From Shouchella shacheensis (GTDB taxonomy: Bacteria; Bacillota; Bacilli; Bacillales; Bacillaceae_D), in the NCBI RefSeq assembly GCF_001484965.1, contig NZ_LLYY01000009.1, positions 1-64,000 on the forward strand: a DNA stretch of 64,000 nucleotides, written 5' to 3'. A program made the translations under genes and the position numbers. Shown here piece after piece: positions 17,974 through 27,315 of this stretch. The notes under the pieces are model-generated. The model searched no databases, was not told the DNA's origin, and worked only from the letters and a program-made list of their open reading frames with translations. Position 1 is the first letter of the stretch. Every line of letters starts with the position of its first letter.

Positions 17974-19274
17974 CCCTTCTCTGAAAGCTCTATAAGCTCC
18001 TTAACGGTATGTGAAAAAGGCAAATGCTCATCTTTTTCTTGCTTTAACAAGGTGATAATATCGGGATACACGTTAACAGCTTGGTCAATCGCTGAAGAGG
18101 TCCCTTTTTTATAAGCTCCAATTTGAATAAGATCCTCTGCCTCTTCAAAGTCCGCCAATCGCTCTCGAACCTGGCGGGCAGCTTTTTGATGTTCTTTTGT
18201 CACCAAATCCCCCATCACTCGGCTTACGCTTTTTAACACATTGATTGCCGGAAACTGCCCTTTGTTCGCCAGCTTACGGTCAAGAACCAGATGTCCATCC
18301 AAAATCCCTCTCACCGCATCAGCAATTGGTTCATTCATGTCGTCCCCGTCAACGAGAACGGTATAAAAAGCGGTAATGCTTCCTCTTTCATTCGTGCCGG
18401 AGCGCTCCAACAATTTGGGCAGCATCGCAAAAACCGAGGGAGGGTACCCTTTTGTTGTTGGGGGTTCTCCTACAGCAAGTCCAATTTCACGCTGCGCCAT
18501 CGCAAAACGGGTGATCGAATCCATCAATAAGTTAACGACCATGCCCAAGTCTCGAAAGTATTCCGCAATCGCGGTCGCCGTCTGGGCTCCTTTTACCCGC
18601 ATAAGAGCTGGTTGGTCAGAAGTGACGACGACCAGTACCGATTTCTTTAAGCCAGCTGGCCCTAAATCTCGTTCAATAAATTCCTTCACTTCGCGACCTC
18701 GTTCTCCTATTAGAGCAATGACGTTGATATCCGCCTCCGCATGAGAGGCAATCATTGAAAGCAAGGTGCTCTTGCCCACCCCACTTCCAGCGAAGATGCC
18801 GATACGTTGGCCTCTTCCTACCGTAAATAAACCGTCAATTGCCTTGATGCCGAGCCCCATTACTTCTGAAATGCGCGGTCGATCCAACGGATTGGGGGGC
18901 TTTCTTTCAGTCGAATATGCGTCGAGTGGCGGAAGCAAACCCTCTGCTGTTAAACATTCCCCTGCGCCATTGACAATCTGACCAATGAGCCCAAGACCAA
19001 CACGGACATCAAGTGGCTTCCCTGTCGCCTCAACAAGACTACCAGGGGCGATCTGAATGGTATCCTCAAGAGGCATTAAAAGCACATTGTCATCGCGAAA
19101 CCCTACGACTTCTGCTTTAATCTCTCGACTGTTGCTCACACCTGTGTAGATCAAACATAGATCTCCAATCGCCGCTTGTGGTCCTACGGATTCAATCATG
19201 AGCCCCGTGACCTGACGTACATGCCCGTACCATTTGTAAGGAGAAAGCCTCTGAATTTCTCTATGTAAGGACAA
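17970..19274 (-). CDS. fliI: flagellum-specific ATPase FliI
   Basis: Hexameric ATPase of the flagellar export apparatus, related to the F1 beta subunit. Walker A is GIFAGSGVGKST (about residues 163-174), Walker B lies in VVNLLMDSITRFA, and the signature PPSVFAMLPKLLERSG is present. The 434 residues match the family. The start codon is TTG at 19274 with a GGGGCGG ribosome-binding site. It overlaps fliH by 14 bases. Confidence 0.97.
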   Translation of the reverse strand: MSLHREIQRLSPYKWYGHVRQVTGLMIESVGPQAAIGDLCLIYTGVSNSREIKAEVVGFRDDNVLLMPLEDTIQIAPGSLVEATGKPLDVRVGLGLIGQIVNGAGECLTAEGLLPPLDAYSTERKPPNPLDRPRISEVMGLGIKAIDGLFTVGRGQRIGIFAGSGVGKSTLLSMIASHAEADINVIALIGERGREVKEFIERDLGPAGLKKSVLVVVTSDQPALMRVKGAQTATAIAEYFRDLGMVVNLLMDSITRFAMAQREIGLAVGEPPTTKGYPPSVFAMLPKLLERSGTNERGSITAFYTVLVDGDDMNEPIADAVRGILDGHLVLDRKLANKGQFPAINVLKSVSRVMGDLVTKEHQKAARQVRERLADFEEAEDLIQIGAYKKGTSSAIDQAVNVYPDIITLLKQEKDEHLPFSHTVKELIELSEKG

Positions 19275-20046
19275 GCGACCCGCCCCTTTTCAACGTGAGC
19301 AACTGCTCTTTAAGCTGAATAAGCTGTACATCAAGGGAAGCATCCATCCGCCCCCCACTTGTTTGCACAATGCAACCCTCAGGCGAAAGCCTGCCGTCCG
19401 GTACGATAGCAAGTTCCGTGCTTGCCACAAGTAACTGGTTTAGCTCCTGCTTGCGATCAGAAATTCGCTCATACCATTCAGGAGGCACATATAGCTTCAC
19501 CTGTCGATGCTCTCTAACCTCTGTCACGATTTGCTTGAGCATTGCTTGCAGCATCTCCTCCTCCTCTAAAGCACTGCTAAGAACGCGGTAGGAAAGCTCG
19601 TGAGCCAGCTCAATGATCAACCCTTCATGCCTATCTAGGGCTTCCTCTCTCTCCTTTGAGGCACGGTCGACAATAGCTGCTGCCAGTTTAAGCTGTTCAG
19701 AGAAACGCCTCTCTACTTCCTTCCTCGCCTCCTCGTACCCCTCTTCATATCCCTTCCTCCTCGCTTCATCAAGTACCTGTTCACATTGAACAACATGCTC
19801 CTTTTGTTCTTGCTCAATTTTCTCCAGTACTTGTCTCGCTTTCTCGTTAGCCGATGCCAGCAGCTCGTTGGCCTCTTCATGCGCTTCGCTCTTCATTTCA
19901 TCAAGTTCCTTCACGACCTCAACGTGACTTTTCGCATTATTTATAGGAGGAGCAGAGAATAATTCCACCTCAAACGGCTGGACAGCGATCTTTCGTTCTG
20001 AGAATGATTGATCTCTTTCATTCCTTGCCTTGATGATATTAGACAA
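19261..20046 (-). CDS. fliH: flagellar assembly protein FliH
   Basis: Peripheral-stalk regulator of FliI. The protein has a long Glu/Lys/Ala-rich coiled coil (about 45-140), then a FliH/V-ATPase-E-like C-terminal domain ending in PEGCIVQTSGGRMDASLDVQL. No ATG is available. The candidate starts are all TTG: 20073, 20049 and 20046. AGGGAGAGG ends six bases before the TTG at 20046, giving SNIIKARNERD and 261 residues, so I prefer it. It overlaps the fliG stop by 8 bases. Confidence 0.92.
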   Translation of the reverse strand: MSNIIKARNERDQSFSERKIAVQPFEVELFSAPPINNAKSHVEVVKELDEMKSEAHEEANELLASANEKARQVLEKIEQEQKEHVVQCEQVLDEARRKGYEEGYEEARKEVERRFSEQLKLAAAIVDRASKEREEALDRHEGLIIELAHELSYRVLSSALEEEEMLQAMLKQIVTEVREHRQVKLYVPPEWYERISDRKQELNQLLVASTELAIVPDGRLSPEGCIVQTSGGRMDASLDVQLIQLKEQLLTLKRGGSLVLT

Positions 20047-21046
20047 CAATGTCCTCTCCCTCGTTTCGTGCAATCACAATTTCGCCTGCATCCTCAAGAT
20101 TACGAATTGTCGCCACGATGCGTGACTGAGCATCTTCCACGTCACGAAGCCTCACCGGCCCAAGAAACTCCATTTCATCTCGAAACGCTTCCGCCATACG
20201 CTGCGACATATTTTCGAAAATGATGTTTTTCACTTCATCGCTTGCCACCTTTAATGAAAGTTTCAAGTCATCATTTTCCACTTCTCGAATAACTTGTTGA
20301 ATCGCTCGTCTTTCAAGAGTCACAATGTCCTCGAACACAAACATCCGCTTTTTGATCTCATCGGCTAAATCAGGATCTTGTACATGGAGCCCGTCTAATA
20401 TCGTTCGCTCTGTTGTACGATCGACACCGTTCAATACTTCTACCACAGCTTCTACTCCGCCGGCCTCTGTAAAATCTTGGGATAGTGTTTGTGAAAGCTT
20501 TTCTTCCAAAACAGCTTCCACTTGAGCGATGACTTCTGGAGAGGAACGATCCATTAGCGCCATTCGACGAGCGACATCCGTCTGAATTCCCTCGGGCAGG
20601 GCCGAAAGGATTTGTCCCGCCTGCTTCGTACCAAGATAGGCAAGAATAAGCGCAATCGTCTGCGGGTGCTCATGTTGAATGAAATTTAAAATCTGCGCGG
20701 CATCGGTCTTTCGTGCAAAGTCAAACGGGCGAACTTGGAGCGTGGATGTTAAGCGATGCATCATTTGTTCGGCCGCTTCCGTACCGACTGCTTTTTCTAA
20801 GATGTTTCGGGCATAGCCGATTCCACCTTGCATCATATATTCCTGAGCCATCGCAATGGAGTGGAATTCTTTTGTCACAAGCTCTTGAGTTTCTTTTTCC
20901 ACTTTTCGAACGGTTGAAATTTCTAGTGACAGAAGTTCAATCTCCTCTCCGCTTAAATGTTTGTAGACCTGCGCGGCCGTATCAGGCCCCAGTGAGATCA
21001 AAAGAATGGCCGCCTTCTGCCTCCCTTTCAGCTTCCCCACTGCCAT
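20039..21046 (-). CDS. fliG: flagellar motor switch protein FliG
   Basis: Rotor protein that engages the stator. The 335 residues include the middle-domain signature EHPQTIALILAYLGTKQAGQI (about 125-145, given in two overlapping parts EHPQTIALILAYL and AYLGTKQAGQI). The C-terminal charged torque helix is MAEAFRDEMEFLGPVRLRDV. I prefer the third of three clustered ATGs (21046) because AGGAG lies 9 bases before it. It stands between fliF and fliH as usual. Confidence 0.97.
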   Translation of the reverse strand: MAVGKLKGRQKAAILLISLGPDTAAQVYKHLSGEEIELLSLEISTVRKVEKETQELVTKEFHSIAMAQEYMMQGGIGYARNILEKAVGTEAAEQMMHRLTSTLQVRPFDFARKTDAAQILNFIQHEHPQTIALILAYLGTKQAGQILSALPEGIQTDVARRMALMDRSSPEVIAQVEAVLEEKLSQTLSQDFTEAGGVEAVVEVLNGVDRTTERTILDGLHVQDPDLADEIKKRMFVFEDIVTLERRAIQQVIREVENDDLKLSLKVASDEVKNIIFENMSQRMAEAFRDEMEFLGPVRLRDVEDAQSRIVATIRNLEDAGEIVIARNEGEDIVV

Positions 21047-21086
21047 AGTCATCATCTCCTACTGTTCTCTTCTTAACGAATACGAC

Positions 21087-22658
21087 CTACTCATCTGAAA
21101 GCCATGTTCGTAGAAGTTTTGAGAAATCCTCTGGGTTGTCACGTGCCAGCTTGTCTATTTGACGAATGCGCTGGGTCTCCTCGGATTCTTCGTTAAGAGG
21201 TAGCTCCTCGATTACGCTCTCTTCCACACTAGAAGGGAACTCGCTCTGTTCAAGGTATGGCTCTTCCCTGTTCCTTGCTTTGAATAAGAGCATTGAAATA
21301 ACCGCAATGGCTAAGAGCAGCAACCCGCCGAGCACGTAGAGCCAAACTGGAATTTGTGCTGGCTCCTCTTCTCCTTCTAAAGGTTGCGTCACAAATGAAG
21401 AGGAGGCCACCATGACCTTTTCACCTATGTTTAACTCTTCTCCCTCTTCTGTTGGAAGCGTCGTTGAAATGATTGTCCCAAGCATCTCTTCAATTTCACC
21501 AACCTGCTGCTGTGGCAATGCCTGCATTCCATCAGGAGGATTAATCATCACTTGAATACCTACATCTCGAATTTGATAAGGACTTTCGATAATTTCGCGG
21601 TTGATTCGGTTGACTTCATAGTTAATACGTTCCTCTGTTCGCTCTGACTCTGCGTCGCCCGCTCCACCCGCTCCAGCAAAATTAGGTATTTCATCTCCGG
21701 CGCCTACAATGCCTCCGTCTTCCGCTCCTGTGCCTTCATACATGTCTATGATTCTTTCGGCGCTTATGGCAATGCCGGACATCTCTTCTTCATTGACTGG
21801 CTCAACTAATTCCTCTGTACGCTGTTCCTGGGTAAAGTCAATATCGGTCGTTATCGAGACGATGGCATTTTGTGGGCCGACCACTGCCCCAAGAAGCTGC
21901 TGTACATTTCTTCGTAAATCTTCTTCAATTTCTTTCTTCACTTCTCGCTGCGATTCAAAAGAAGTAGACGGGCTCGAAGCGTCTTCCGTATAGGTATAGT
22001 CATTAAATTGCGAATCTGATACAACAATATTTTCAATTGATAGGTTCGGTACACTTTTAGAAATTAAATGATACAGCGCCTTCACTTGCACTTCTTCCAA
22101 CTGATGACCAGGCGCTAAATCAAGAACGACTGCCGCCGTCGCGGATTCTTCCTCTGCATTAAGCCAGACGCTTTCTTCAGGTAACGTAATCATAACGTTT
22201 GCATTCGTTACTCCTGATACACCACGGACGAGTTCCGCAAGTTCTGTTTGCATAAGGGATCGCTCTATAACGGAAAATTCATTGTCCGTCATTCCAAAAC
22301 CCATTTGTTCTTGAAAGAAGGAATAATCAATACTTCCGCTTTGCGGTAAGCCCTCTGCCGCTAAATCTACTTTTAACCCGTCCACCTGTTCTTCGGGGAC
22401 ATGAATCGTCGTCCCGTTGTTGGATATTTCAGCTACGATCCCTCTCGTCTCTAAGGCCTCCTGAATTTGCCCAGCTTCCGCGAGGGTCAGATTGCTATAA
22501 AGCGGCGCATAGTTTGCTCTCATTGAGAGTGCCACGATGATCGCTATGCTTATAAGGAGCATAACAATGGTCGTTATTAACGCTCCTTTCTGCCAGGCGG
22601 AACGAGCGAGCCAAAACTGTTTCATTCGATCTCCGTATATCGCTAGGTTCTCTTTCAT
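21087..22658 (-). CDS. fliF: flagellar MS-ring protein FliF
   Basis: Forms the MS ring in the cytoplasmic membrane. Two membrane segments, at about 26-46 (LITTIVMLLISIAIIVALSM) and about 440-462, bracket the periplasmic ring-building motifs. An acidic loop lies at about 285-330. The C-terminal tail (IRQIDKLARDNPEDFSKLLR) is the FliG-binding peptide. Length 523 is typical. Confidence 0.97.
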   Translation of the reverse strand: MKENLAIYGDRMKQFWLARSAWQKGALITTIVMLLISIAIIVALSMRANYAPLYSNLTLAEAGQIQEALETRGIVAEISNNGTTIHVPEEQVDGLKVDLAAEGLPQSGSIDYSFFQEQMGFGMTDNEFSVIERSLMQTELAELVRGVSGVTNANVMITLPEESVWLNAEEESATAAVVLDLAPGHQLEEVQVKALYHLISKSVPNLSIENIVVSDSQFNDYTYTEDASSPSTSFESQREVKKEIEEDLRRNVQQLLGAVVGPQNAIVSITTDIDFTQEQRTEELVEPVNEEEMSGIAISAERIIDMYEGTGAEDGGIVGAGDEIPNFAGAGGAGDAESERTEERINYEVNRINREIIESPYQIRDVGIQVMINPPDGMQALPQQQVGEIEEMLGTIISTTLPTEEGEELNIGEKVMVASSSFVTQPLEGEEEPAQIPVWLYVLGGLLLLAIAVISMLLFKARNREEPYLEQSEFPSSVEESVIEELPLNEESEETQRIRQIDKLARDNPEDFSKLLRTWLSDE

Positions 22659-22696
22659 GACGCCTCCACCTCAGGCATGCTTATTCCTCCATGCAC

Positions 22697-22999
22697 TTAG
22701 ACTTGCATTCTCATCATCTCTTGATAGGCCTCAACCGCTTTATTGCGAACTTCTAGGGCGGTCTGTAAAGAGAGTGACGCTTTGCTTGCAGTGATCATGA
22801 CTTCATGTATGTCTGTCGACTCCTTTGTTGCCAGGGCTTTGGTCGCCTCACTCGATTCGTTTTGGGCTTCATTCAAAGATTGAAGTGCTCCACTTAAAAC
22901 CTCTTGAAAGGACGTCTGGCCTGACTTGGCCTGCGCAGTATTCTGCATTTGCGGCTGGACCATGGGTTGTGTAAAAGGTTGAATAGATAGACGTTCCAT
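22697..22999 (-). CDS. fliE: flagellar hook-basal body protein FliE
   Basis: Adaptor between the MS ring and the rod. The 100-residue product has the family core TSFQEVLSGALQSLNEAQ and the C-terminal motif LQTALEVRNKAVEAYQEMMR. GAGGAGGTC precedes the ATG. It lies 12 bases after flgC, in the order flgB-flgC-fliE. Confidence 0.96.
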   Translation of the reverse strand: MERLSIQPFTQPMVQPQMQNTAQAKSGQTSFQEVLSGALQSLNEAQNESSEATKALATKESTDIHEVMITASKASLSLQTALEVRNKAVEAYQEMMRMQV

Positions 23000-23011
23000 T
23001 TTTGACCTCCT

Positions 23012-23458
23012 CTACTTTCCAATTTCTAGCGCTTTCATCATCATTCCTTTTGTTGCCTGCAAGGCACTCACATTTGCTTCGTAGGAACGAGTGGCACTTG
23101 TCACATCCACCATTTCTCTCGCCATGTCAACGTTCGGCTTTAACACATAGCCTTCTTCCTGAGCATCGGGATGTGTCGGGTCAAACACCTGGGTGAAAGG
23201 TTTCGAATCTTCCACGATGGCAGCAACAGTTGTTCCTTCACTCAGTGCTCCACTGGCTTTTTGCAGATGTGACTGGAAGGGCACGGTCCCTTCCGTTCTT
23301 TGCACCACCATCTGTCTGCGATACGGCTCCCACTCACCTTCTACTTGGCGAGCCCTTGTGGTATCAGCATTTGCTATATTGCTAGCCGCCACATCCATTC
23401 GCAAGCGCTGTGTAGTGAGGGCCGAGCCACTGACACCAACACTGTTAAATAGCGTCAT
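23012..23458 (-). CDS. flgC: flagellar basal-body rod protein FlgC
   Basis: Proximal rod subunit. The N-terminal signature is SALTTQRLRMDVAASNIANA, and a C-terminal motif (MVDVTSATRSYEANVSALQA) closes the 148 residues. GGAGGTTCGAAGG precedes the ATG. It follows flgB by 18 bases. Confidence 0.96.
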   Translation of the reverse strand: MTLFNSVGVSGSALTTQRLRMDVAASNIANADTTRARQVEGEWEPYRRQMVVQRTEGTVPFQSHLQKASGALSEGTTVAAIVEDSKPFTQVFDPTHPDAQEEGYVLKPNVDMAREMVDVTSATRSYEANVSALQATKGMMMKALEIGK

Positions 23459-23476
23459 CCTTCGAACCTCCTCTGA

Positions 23477-23872
23477 TTACTTACTGCCACGAATCACCAT
23501 CTCAAGCGACTGCACGCTTGAGCTCATTCGATCTGTCAAAGCCTGATAATAGAGCTGGTTTTCCGCCATTTCCGTCATTTCCTTGTCAATATCCACACTG
23601 TTCCCATTATGGGCATACGCTCTTTGCCTGCTATGATGAGAAGATTCAGGGAAAGAAGTACCCGGAAATGGCAGATGACTCTCATTGGTTCGCTTAGCTT
23701 GAAGATGCTCCCCCTCCTCTTGCACGGCTTGCAGGACTGATTGAAAGTCGATCGTCTTTGCCTTATAATTAGGTGTGTCAATATTAGCAATATTTGACGA
23801 TATTGCTTCCTGTTTATTTGCAGCGTAAGCAAGACCTTTTTCAAGTACATTCATGGAACTTGTCACAATCAT
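23477..23872 (-). CDS. flgB: flagellar basal-body rod protein FlgB
   Basis: Proximal rod subunit and first gene of the fla/che operon. The rod signature is ANKQEAISSNIANIDTPNYK, and the C-terminus is MTEMAENQLYYQALTDRMS. The ATG at 23872 has GAGGTGG six bases upstream and gives 131 residues, near the B. subtilis length. A start 24 bases further up overlaps that site and is rejected. Confidence 0.95.
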   Translation of the reverse strand: MIVTSSMNVLEKGLAYAANKQEAISSNIANIDTPNYKAKTIDFQSVLQAVQEEGEHLQAKRTNESHLPFPGTSFPESSHHSRQRAYAHNGNSVDIDKEMTEMAENQLYYQALTDRMSSSVQSLEMVIRGSK

Positions 23873-23956
23873 AGTAAGCCACCTCTTTCCAACCACATCT
23901 TTATTCTCAAAACTTCACAGATTCCAGCATATTTTTCCATAGTCTGTCATGATAAA

Positions 23957-23985
23957 ATTGTACTAGTTTCCCCTCTATTTGTCTA
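23957..23985 (-). promoter_or_regulatory. sigma-A-type promoter of the fla/che operon
   Basis: On the minus strand TAGACA (23980-23985) and TACAAT (23957-23962) are separated by exactly 17 bases, each matching the sigma-A consensus in five of six positions. Transcription would start near 23950, about 78 bases before the flgB ATG. No sigma-D-type pair (TAAA with CCGATAT) was seen in this gap. Confidence 0.65.
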
Positions 23986-24021
23986 AGGGAGATTGGGTAA
24001 AAAATAATTTTGATTCTAAAA

Positions 24022-24035
24022 ACCTATTTATAGGT
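24022..24035. repeat. 14-base palindrome upstream of the fla/che promoter
   Basis: ACCTAT and ATAGGT form a perfect inverted repeat with two bases between, centred about 44 bases upstream of the -35 hexamer. Another ATAGGT stands at 24075-24080. This may be an operator for a motility regulator, but no known consensus is matched. Confidence 0.35.
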
Positions 24036-24267
24036 AGTAAATAAGACCCTAAAAATTTATCTAACCCCCCTCAAATAGGTATATAGTCTTTATCTCCCTT
24101 CTCTAAAATTGTTAATTCGTTGGTAAATGAAGAAAACAGAGCTAACTATCCCTCAAGAAAGGCATTTACTCCCCTCGTGCTCACTCGCATGAGCACAAAG
24201 CAATACTGTGCAGGTTTCAATAGTGCAATTGTGACTCATGTGCGACTAAAACGTCTTCCTTGACAAG

Positions 24268-24370
24268 CGGGCAATCACTCGTAATGACGAGTAGAAGCCC
24301 GAGATTCTTAGCGTTCTTAAGGGTTAGGATTCCTTTGGCAGGTCTCAGGCGAGAGAAAGTCCTTCCGATA
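24268..24370 (-). repeat. possible decayed copy of the smc/acpP intergenic repeat
   Basis: Read on the minus strand, 24285-24305 gives AATCTCGGGCTTCTACTCG, against AATCTCGAGCTTCTACCCG in the copies near smc and acpP, differing at two of 19 positions. Upstream, GCCTGA and CCAAAGGAATCC loosely follow the order of the same elements. The rest is too diverged to align by eye. Confidence 0.35.
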
Positions 24371-24469
24371 ATGCTAGGCGACGTGGCTTTTTGGACACTC
24401 AAATAGCTACTTGCTTTTCAAAATTCTCACTTCTGATCAACCCGTTTTTGCTTTTCTACATCCTCACAC

Positions 24470-24492
24470 AAAAAAAAACAGCCCGTAGGCTG
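24470..24492 (-). terminator. rho-independent terminator after codY
   Basis: On the minus strand CAGCC, loop TACG, GGCTG is followed at once by nine Ts. It begins 14 bases after the codY stop and separates the codY transcript from the fla/che operon. Confidence 0.85.
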
Positions 24493-24506
24493 CCTTTTGC
24501 AAGATA

Positions 24507-25286
24507 CTAATCTTCTTTCATACGATCAAGTTCATGAAGGAACTTGTCGTTCAACACTTTGATATACGTTCCTTTCATCCCAAGGGAGCGGGACTCGATG
24601 ACGCCAGCACTTTCAAGTTTGCGAAGCGCGTTCACGATGACTGAACGCGTAATTCCTACACGGTCTGCGATCTTACTAGCCACAAGCAGTCCTTCCCGCC
24701 CGTCAAGCTCTTCAAAGATGTGCTCCACCGCTTCAAGTTCACTATAAGAGAGTGAGCTAATCGCCATTTGCACAACGGCTTTGCTACGCGCTTCCCCTTC
24801 AATCTCCTGTGTTTTTTCGTGAAGGATTTCCATCCCTACCACTGTTGCTCCATATTCGGCGAGAATCAGATCATCATCACTGAACGAATCATTCATGCGA
24901 GAAAGAATCAATGTTCCAAGACGCTGCCCTCCACCCTTAATGGGCACAATCGTCGTCAAACCTGTTTTAAAGATATCGCGATTTTCTACCGGAAATGCCG
25001 TATACTCGCTGTTAATATCAATGTTTGAAGACGTATCATCGATCTTAAAGAGAGCTTCCGTATACTCTTCAGGAAATTGACGCTCCTCAAGCATCCTTTT
25101 CATGCGATCATTCTCAATTTCTTCTTCAATCGAATATCCTAACAGCTTTCCACGGCGACTGACAACGAAGACGTTCGACCCGATCGCGGTTTGCAATGTT
25201 TGCGCCATGTCTCGGAAGTTCACGTGCTGCCCACTCGTTTTTTGCAACATCTCATTAATTTTTCTTGTTCTTGTAAGTAAATCCAT
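24507..25286 (-). CDS. codY: GTP- and branched-chain-amino-acid-sensing repressor CodY
   Basis: Global nutritional repressor of stationary-phase, motility and amino-acid genes. The N-terminal GAF-like ligand domain (about 1-155) is followed by the winged-helix DNA-binding domain, whose helix-turn-helix [26 protein letters not shown] (about 205-230) is read as [14 protein letters not shown] then [12 protein letters not shown]. The 259 residues match the family. It ends the hslV-hslU-codY group and lies directly before the motility operon, as in B. subtilis, where CodY also represses motility genes. Confidence 0.98.
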   Translation of the reverse strand: MDLLTRTRKINEMLQKTSGQHVNFRDMAQTLQTAIGSNVFVVSRRGKLLGYSIEEEIENDRMKRMLEERQFPEEYTEALFKIDDTSSNIDINSEYTAFPVENRDIFKTGLTTIVPIKGGGQRLGTLILSRMNDSFSDDDLILAEYGATVVGMEILHEKTQEIEGEARSKAVVQMAISSLSYSELEAVEHIFEELDGREGLLVASKIADRVGITRSVIVNALRKLESAGVIESRSLGMKGTYIKVLNDKFLHELDRMKED

Positions 25287-25306
25287 TTCTACATCTCCTT
25301 TTTCAA

Positions 25307-26707
25307 TTACAAAATGTACTGGCTCATATCGCGATTCTTCGCAATTGTGCCAAGTTTTTCATCTACATATTCTGGGGTGATGTCAACTTTATTCAACGTA
25401 ATGTCTGGCGCTTCATATGACAATTCTTCCAACAGTTTTTCAAGCAATGTGTGAAGACGACGGGCGCCAATATTCTCTGTTTCCTGATTGACTTCAGTAG
25501 CAATCGTCGCAATCTTACGAACAGCTTCGTCCGAAAAGGAAATATTTATACCTTCTGTTTTCAAAAGTGCTGCATATTGCTTGATTAAGGCGTTGTCGGG
25601 CTCAACCAAAATGCGGACAAAGTCATCAACCGACAAATTGGAAAGCTCCACCCGGATTGGAAATCTCCCTTGAAGCTCGGGAATAAGATCCGAGGGTTTG
25701 GCAATATGAAAGGCACCTGCAGCCATAAAAAGAACATGGTCGGTTTTCACAGGTCCGTATTTCGTGACAACCGTTGACCCCTCGACAATTGGAAGAATGT
25801 CTCGCTGAACCCCTTCTCTTGATACATCGGCACTTTGCTCACTTTTTCCAGCGACTTTATCAATTTCATCAATAAAAATTATCCCAAGCTGCTCAGTGCG
25901 ATTTACCGCTTCCTGGCTAACATCGTCCATATCAATAAGCTTCTGGGCTTCCTCTTCGGCGAGGACTTTACGCGCGTCGGCTACGCTCATTCGGCGTTTT
26001 TTCTTTTTTTTCGGCATCATATTGCCGAGCATCTCTTGCATGTTCATACCCATCTGCTCCATGCCTTGCCCGCCTTGAAACATGTCCATAAAGCTCTGGT
26101 TTTGTTCGGAAACTTCTACTGTGACAATGCGCTCCTCCAGCTCCCCTTGCTCAAGCTTTTGAGCCATTTTTTGCTTTAAGTTGTTACGACTTTCTTCCTC
26201 TTCCGTTTCTTTTTCTGTCTCTTCCTTCTCACTCTCCCCTTGAGAGAACAGCATTTCAAACGGGTTTTTGAAGGAACTTTCTTTTTTTGCACTCGGAACT
26301 AAAAGATCCACAATGCGTTTTTCTGCTTGTTCCTTCGCCTGTTCGCGAACACTTGCCATTCGCTCTTCTTTAACGATTCGTACACTCGACTCCACCAAAT
26401 CGCGTACCATCGATTCAACATCACGGCCGACGTAGCCGACTTCCGTAAATTTTGTCGCTTCGACCTTAATAAAAGGCGCTCCCACTAACTTTGCCAGCCG
26501 TCTCGCAATTTCTGTTTTCCCAACGCCGGTGGGTCCTATCATAAGAATATTTTTAGGTGTGATCTCCTCACGTATGCTCTCATCGAGCAATGTGCGGCGA
26601 TAGCGGTTGCGAAGGGCGATGGCCACGGATTTTTTTGCGCTTTCCTGGCCAACAATGTACTGGTTCAAGCGTTCGACAATTTGTTTAGGTGTTAACGAGC
26701 TGTTCAC
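25307..26707 (-). CDS. hslU: HslU/ClpY unfoldase ATPase
   Basis: AAA+ partner of the HslV peptidase, which unfolds and feeds substrates. Walker A is [15 protein letters not shown] (about 57-71) and Walker B is [12 protein letters not shown]. The pore motif GYVGRD and the inserted I domain (about 110-240) are present, and the C-terminus (MSQYIL) is the tail that docks into HslV. The start codon is GTG at 26707 with GGAGAGTGG upstream. It lies 39 bases after hslV. Confidence 0.97.
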   Translation of the reverse strand: MNSSLTPKQIVERLNQYIVGQESAKKSVAIALRNRYRRTLLDESIREEITPKNILMIGPTGVGKTEIARRLAKLVGAPFIKVEATKFTEVGYVGRDVESMVRDLVESSVRIVKEERMASVREQAKEQAEKRIVDLLVPSAKKESSFKNPFEMLFSQGESEKEETEKETEEEESRNNLKQKMAQKLEQGELEERIVTVEVSEQNQSFMDMFQGGQGMEQMGMNMQEMLGNMMPKKKKKRRMSVADARKVLAEEEAQKLIDMDDVSQEAVNRTEQLGIIFIDEIDKVAGKSEQSADVSREGVQRDILPIVEGSTVVTKYGPVKTDHVLFMAAGAFHIAKPSDLIPELQGRFPIRVELSNLSVDDFVRILVEPDNALIKQYAALLKTEGINISFSDEAVRKIATIATEVNQETENIGARRLHTLLEKLLEELSYEAPDITLNKVDITPEYVDEKLGTIAKNRDMSQYIL

Positions 26708-26746
26708 TCTTTACCACTCTCCGATACGCACAATTTTAATCACTAA

Positions 26747-27283
26747 CTATAGCTCTTCAATAACGAGTTGGTCATTGGTGAAGACACAGATTTCTCCGGC
26801 TGTTTCTAGAGCAGCTGTTGCAATTTCCCGCGCTGTTAAATCGCTCGCATGTCTTTTTAAGGCTCTTCCGGCACTTAGGGCATAATTCCCACCAGAGCCA
26901 ATCGCGAGAATGCCATCATCCGGCTGGATGACTTCCCCTGTTCCTGAAATTAGAAGCAAATTTTGTTTGTTCATTACAATTAACATCGCTTCAAGTTTTC
27001 TCAAAACGCGGTCGCTACGCCACTCTTTGGCAAGCTCAACCGCCGCTCTTTGCAAGCTTCCGTTGAATTCTTCCAGTTTCGCTTCAAATTTCTCAAAGAG
27101 CGTAAAGGCATCGGCAACACTACCCGCAAATCCGGCAAGCACTTGGTCTTTATAAAGCCTGCGTACTTTTCTAGCTGTATGCTTCATAACCACAGCGTTG
27201 CCAAGCGTAACTTGACCGTCGCCAGCCATCGCAAAGGCGTCGTTATGGGCAATCGCAAATATCGTCGTGGCGTGAAAGGACTG
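26747..27283 (-). CDS. hslV: HslV/ClpQ peptidase
   Basis: Proteasome-like N-terminal-nucleophile peptidase of the HslUV (ClpQY, CodWX) complex. The GTG at 27283 has AAAGGAG eight bases upstream and yields (M)[11 protein letters not shown]. The B. subtilis protein begins MSSFHATT and works as an N-terminal serine protease. Here a Gln comes before the first Ser. The core motifs [20 protein letters not shown] and [12 protein letters not shown] are intact. Length is 178 residues. An upstream in-frame extension overlaps xerC and lacks a ribosome-binding site. Confidence 0.95.
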   Translation of the reverse strand, partial: QSFHATTIFAIAHNDAFAMAGDGQVTLGNAVVMKHTARKVRRLYKDQVLAGFAGSVADAFTLFEKFEAKLEEFNGSLQRAAVELAKEWRSDRVLRKLEAMLIVMNKQNLLLISGTGEVIQPDDGILAIGSGGNYALSAGRALKRHASDLTAREIATAALETAGEICVFTNDQLVIEEL

Positions 27284-27315
27284 CACGTCAATCGCTCCTT
27301 TTGTGTAACGAACAT

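Larger units (their letters stand above)
23986..24469. other. codY-flgB intergenic region
   Basis: This 484-base stretch has no convincing gene. It is A+T-rich near the promoter (23986-24130) and less so further on. It contains hairpins at 24177-24196 (GTGCTCA / TGAGCAC) and 24268-24301 (CGGGC / GCCCG outside, ACTCGT / ACGAGT inside). A 61-codon minus frame at 24217-24402 has no recognisable product or ribosome-binding site and overlaps what looks like a decayed copy of the intergenic repeat found near acpP. Confidence 0.5.

Noticed and set aside
24217-24402. 61-codon minus-strand frame between codY and flgB
   Set aside because: No ribosome-binding site and no recognisable product. It overlaps hairpins and a decayed intergenic repeat that explain the open frame.
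24400-24440. Possible CodY box near GAGAATTTTGAAAAGC upstream of the fla/che operon
   Set aside because: It lacks the central bases and spacing of the CodY consensus. The match is no better than expected in A+T-rich sequence.
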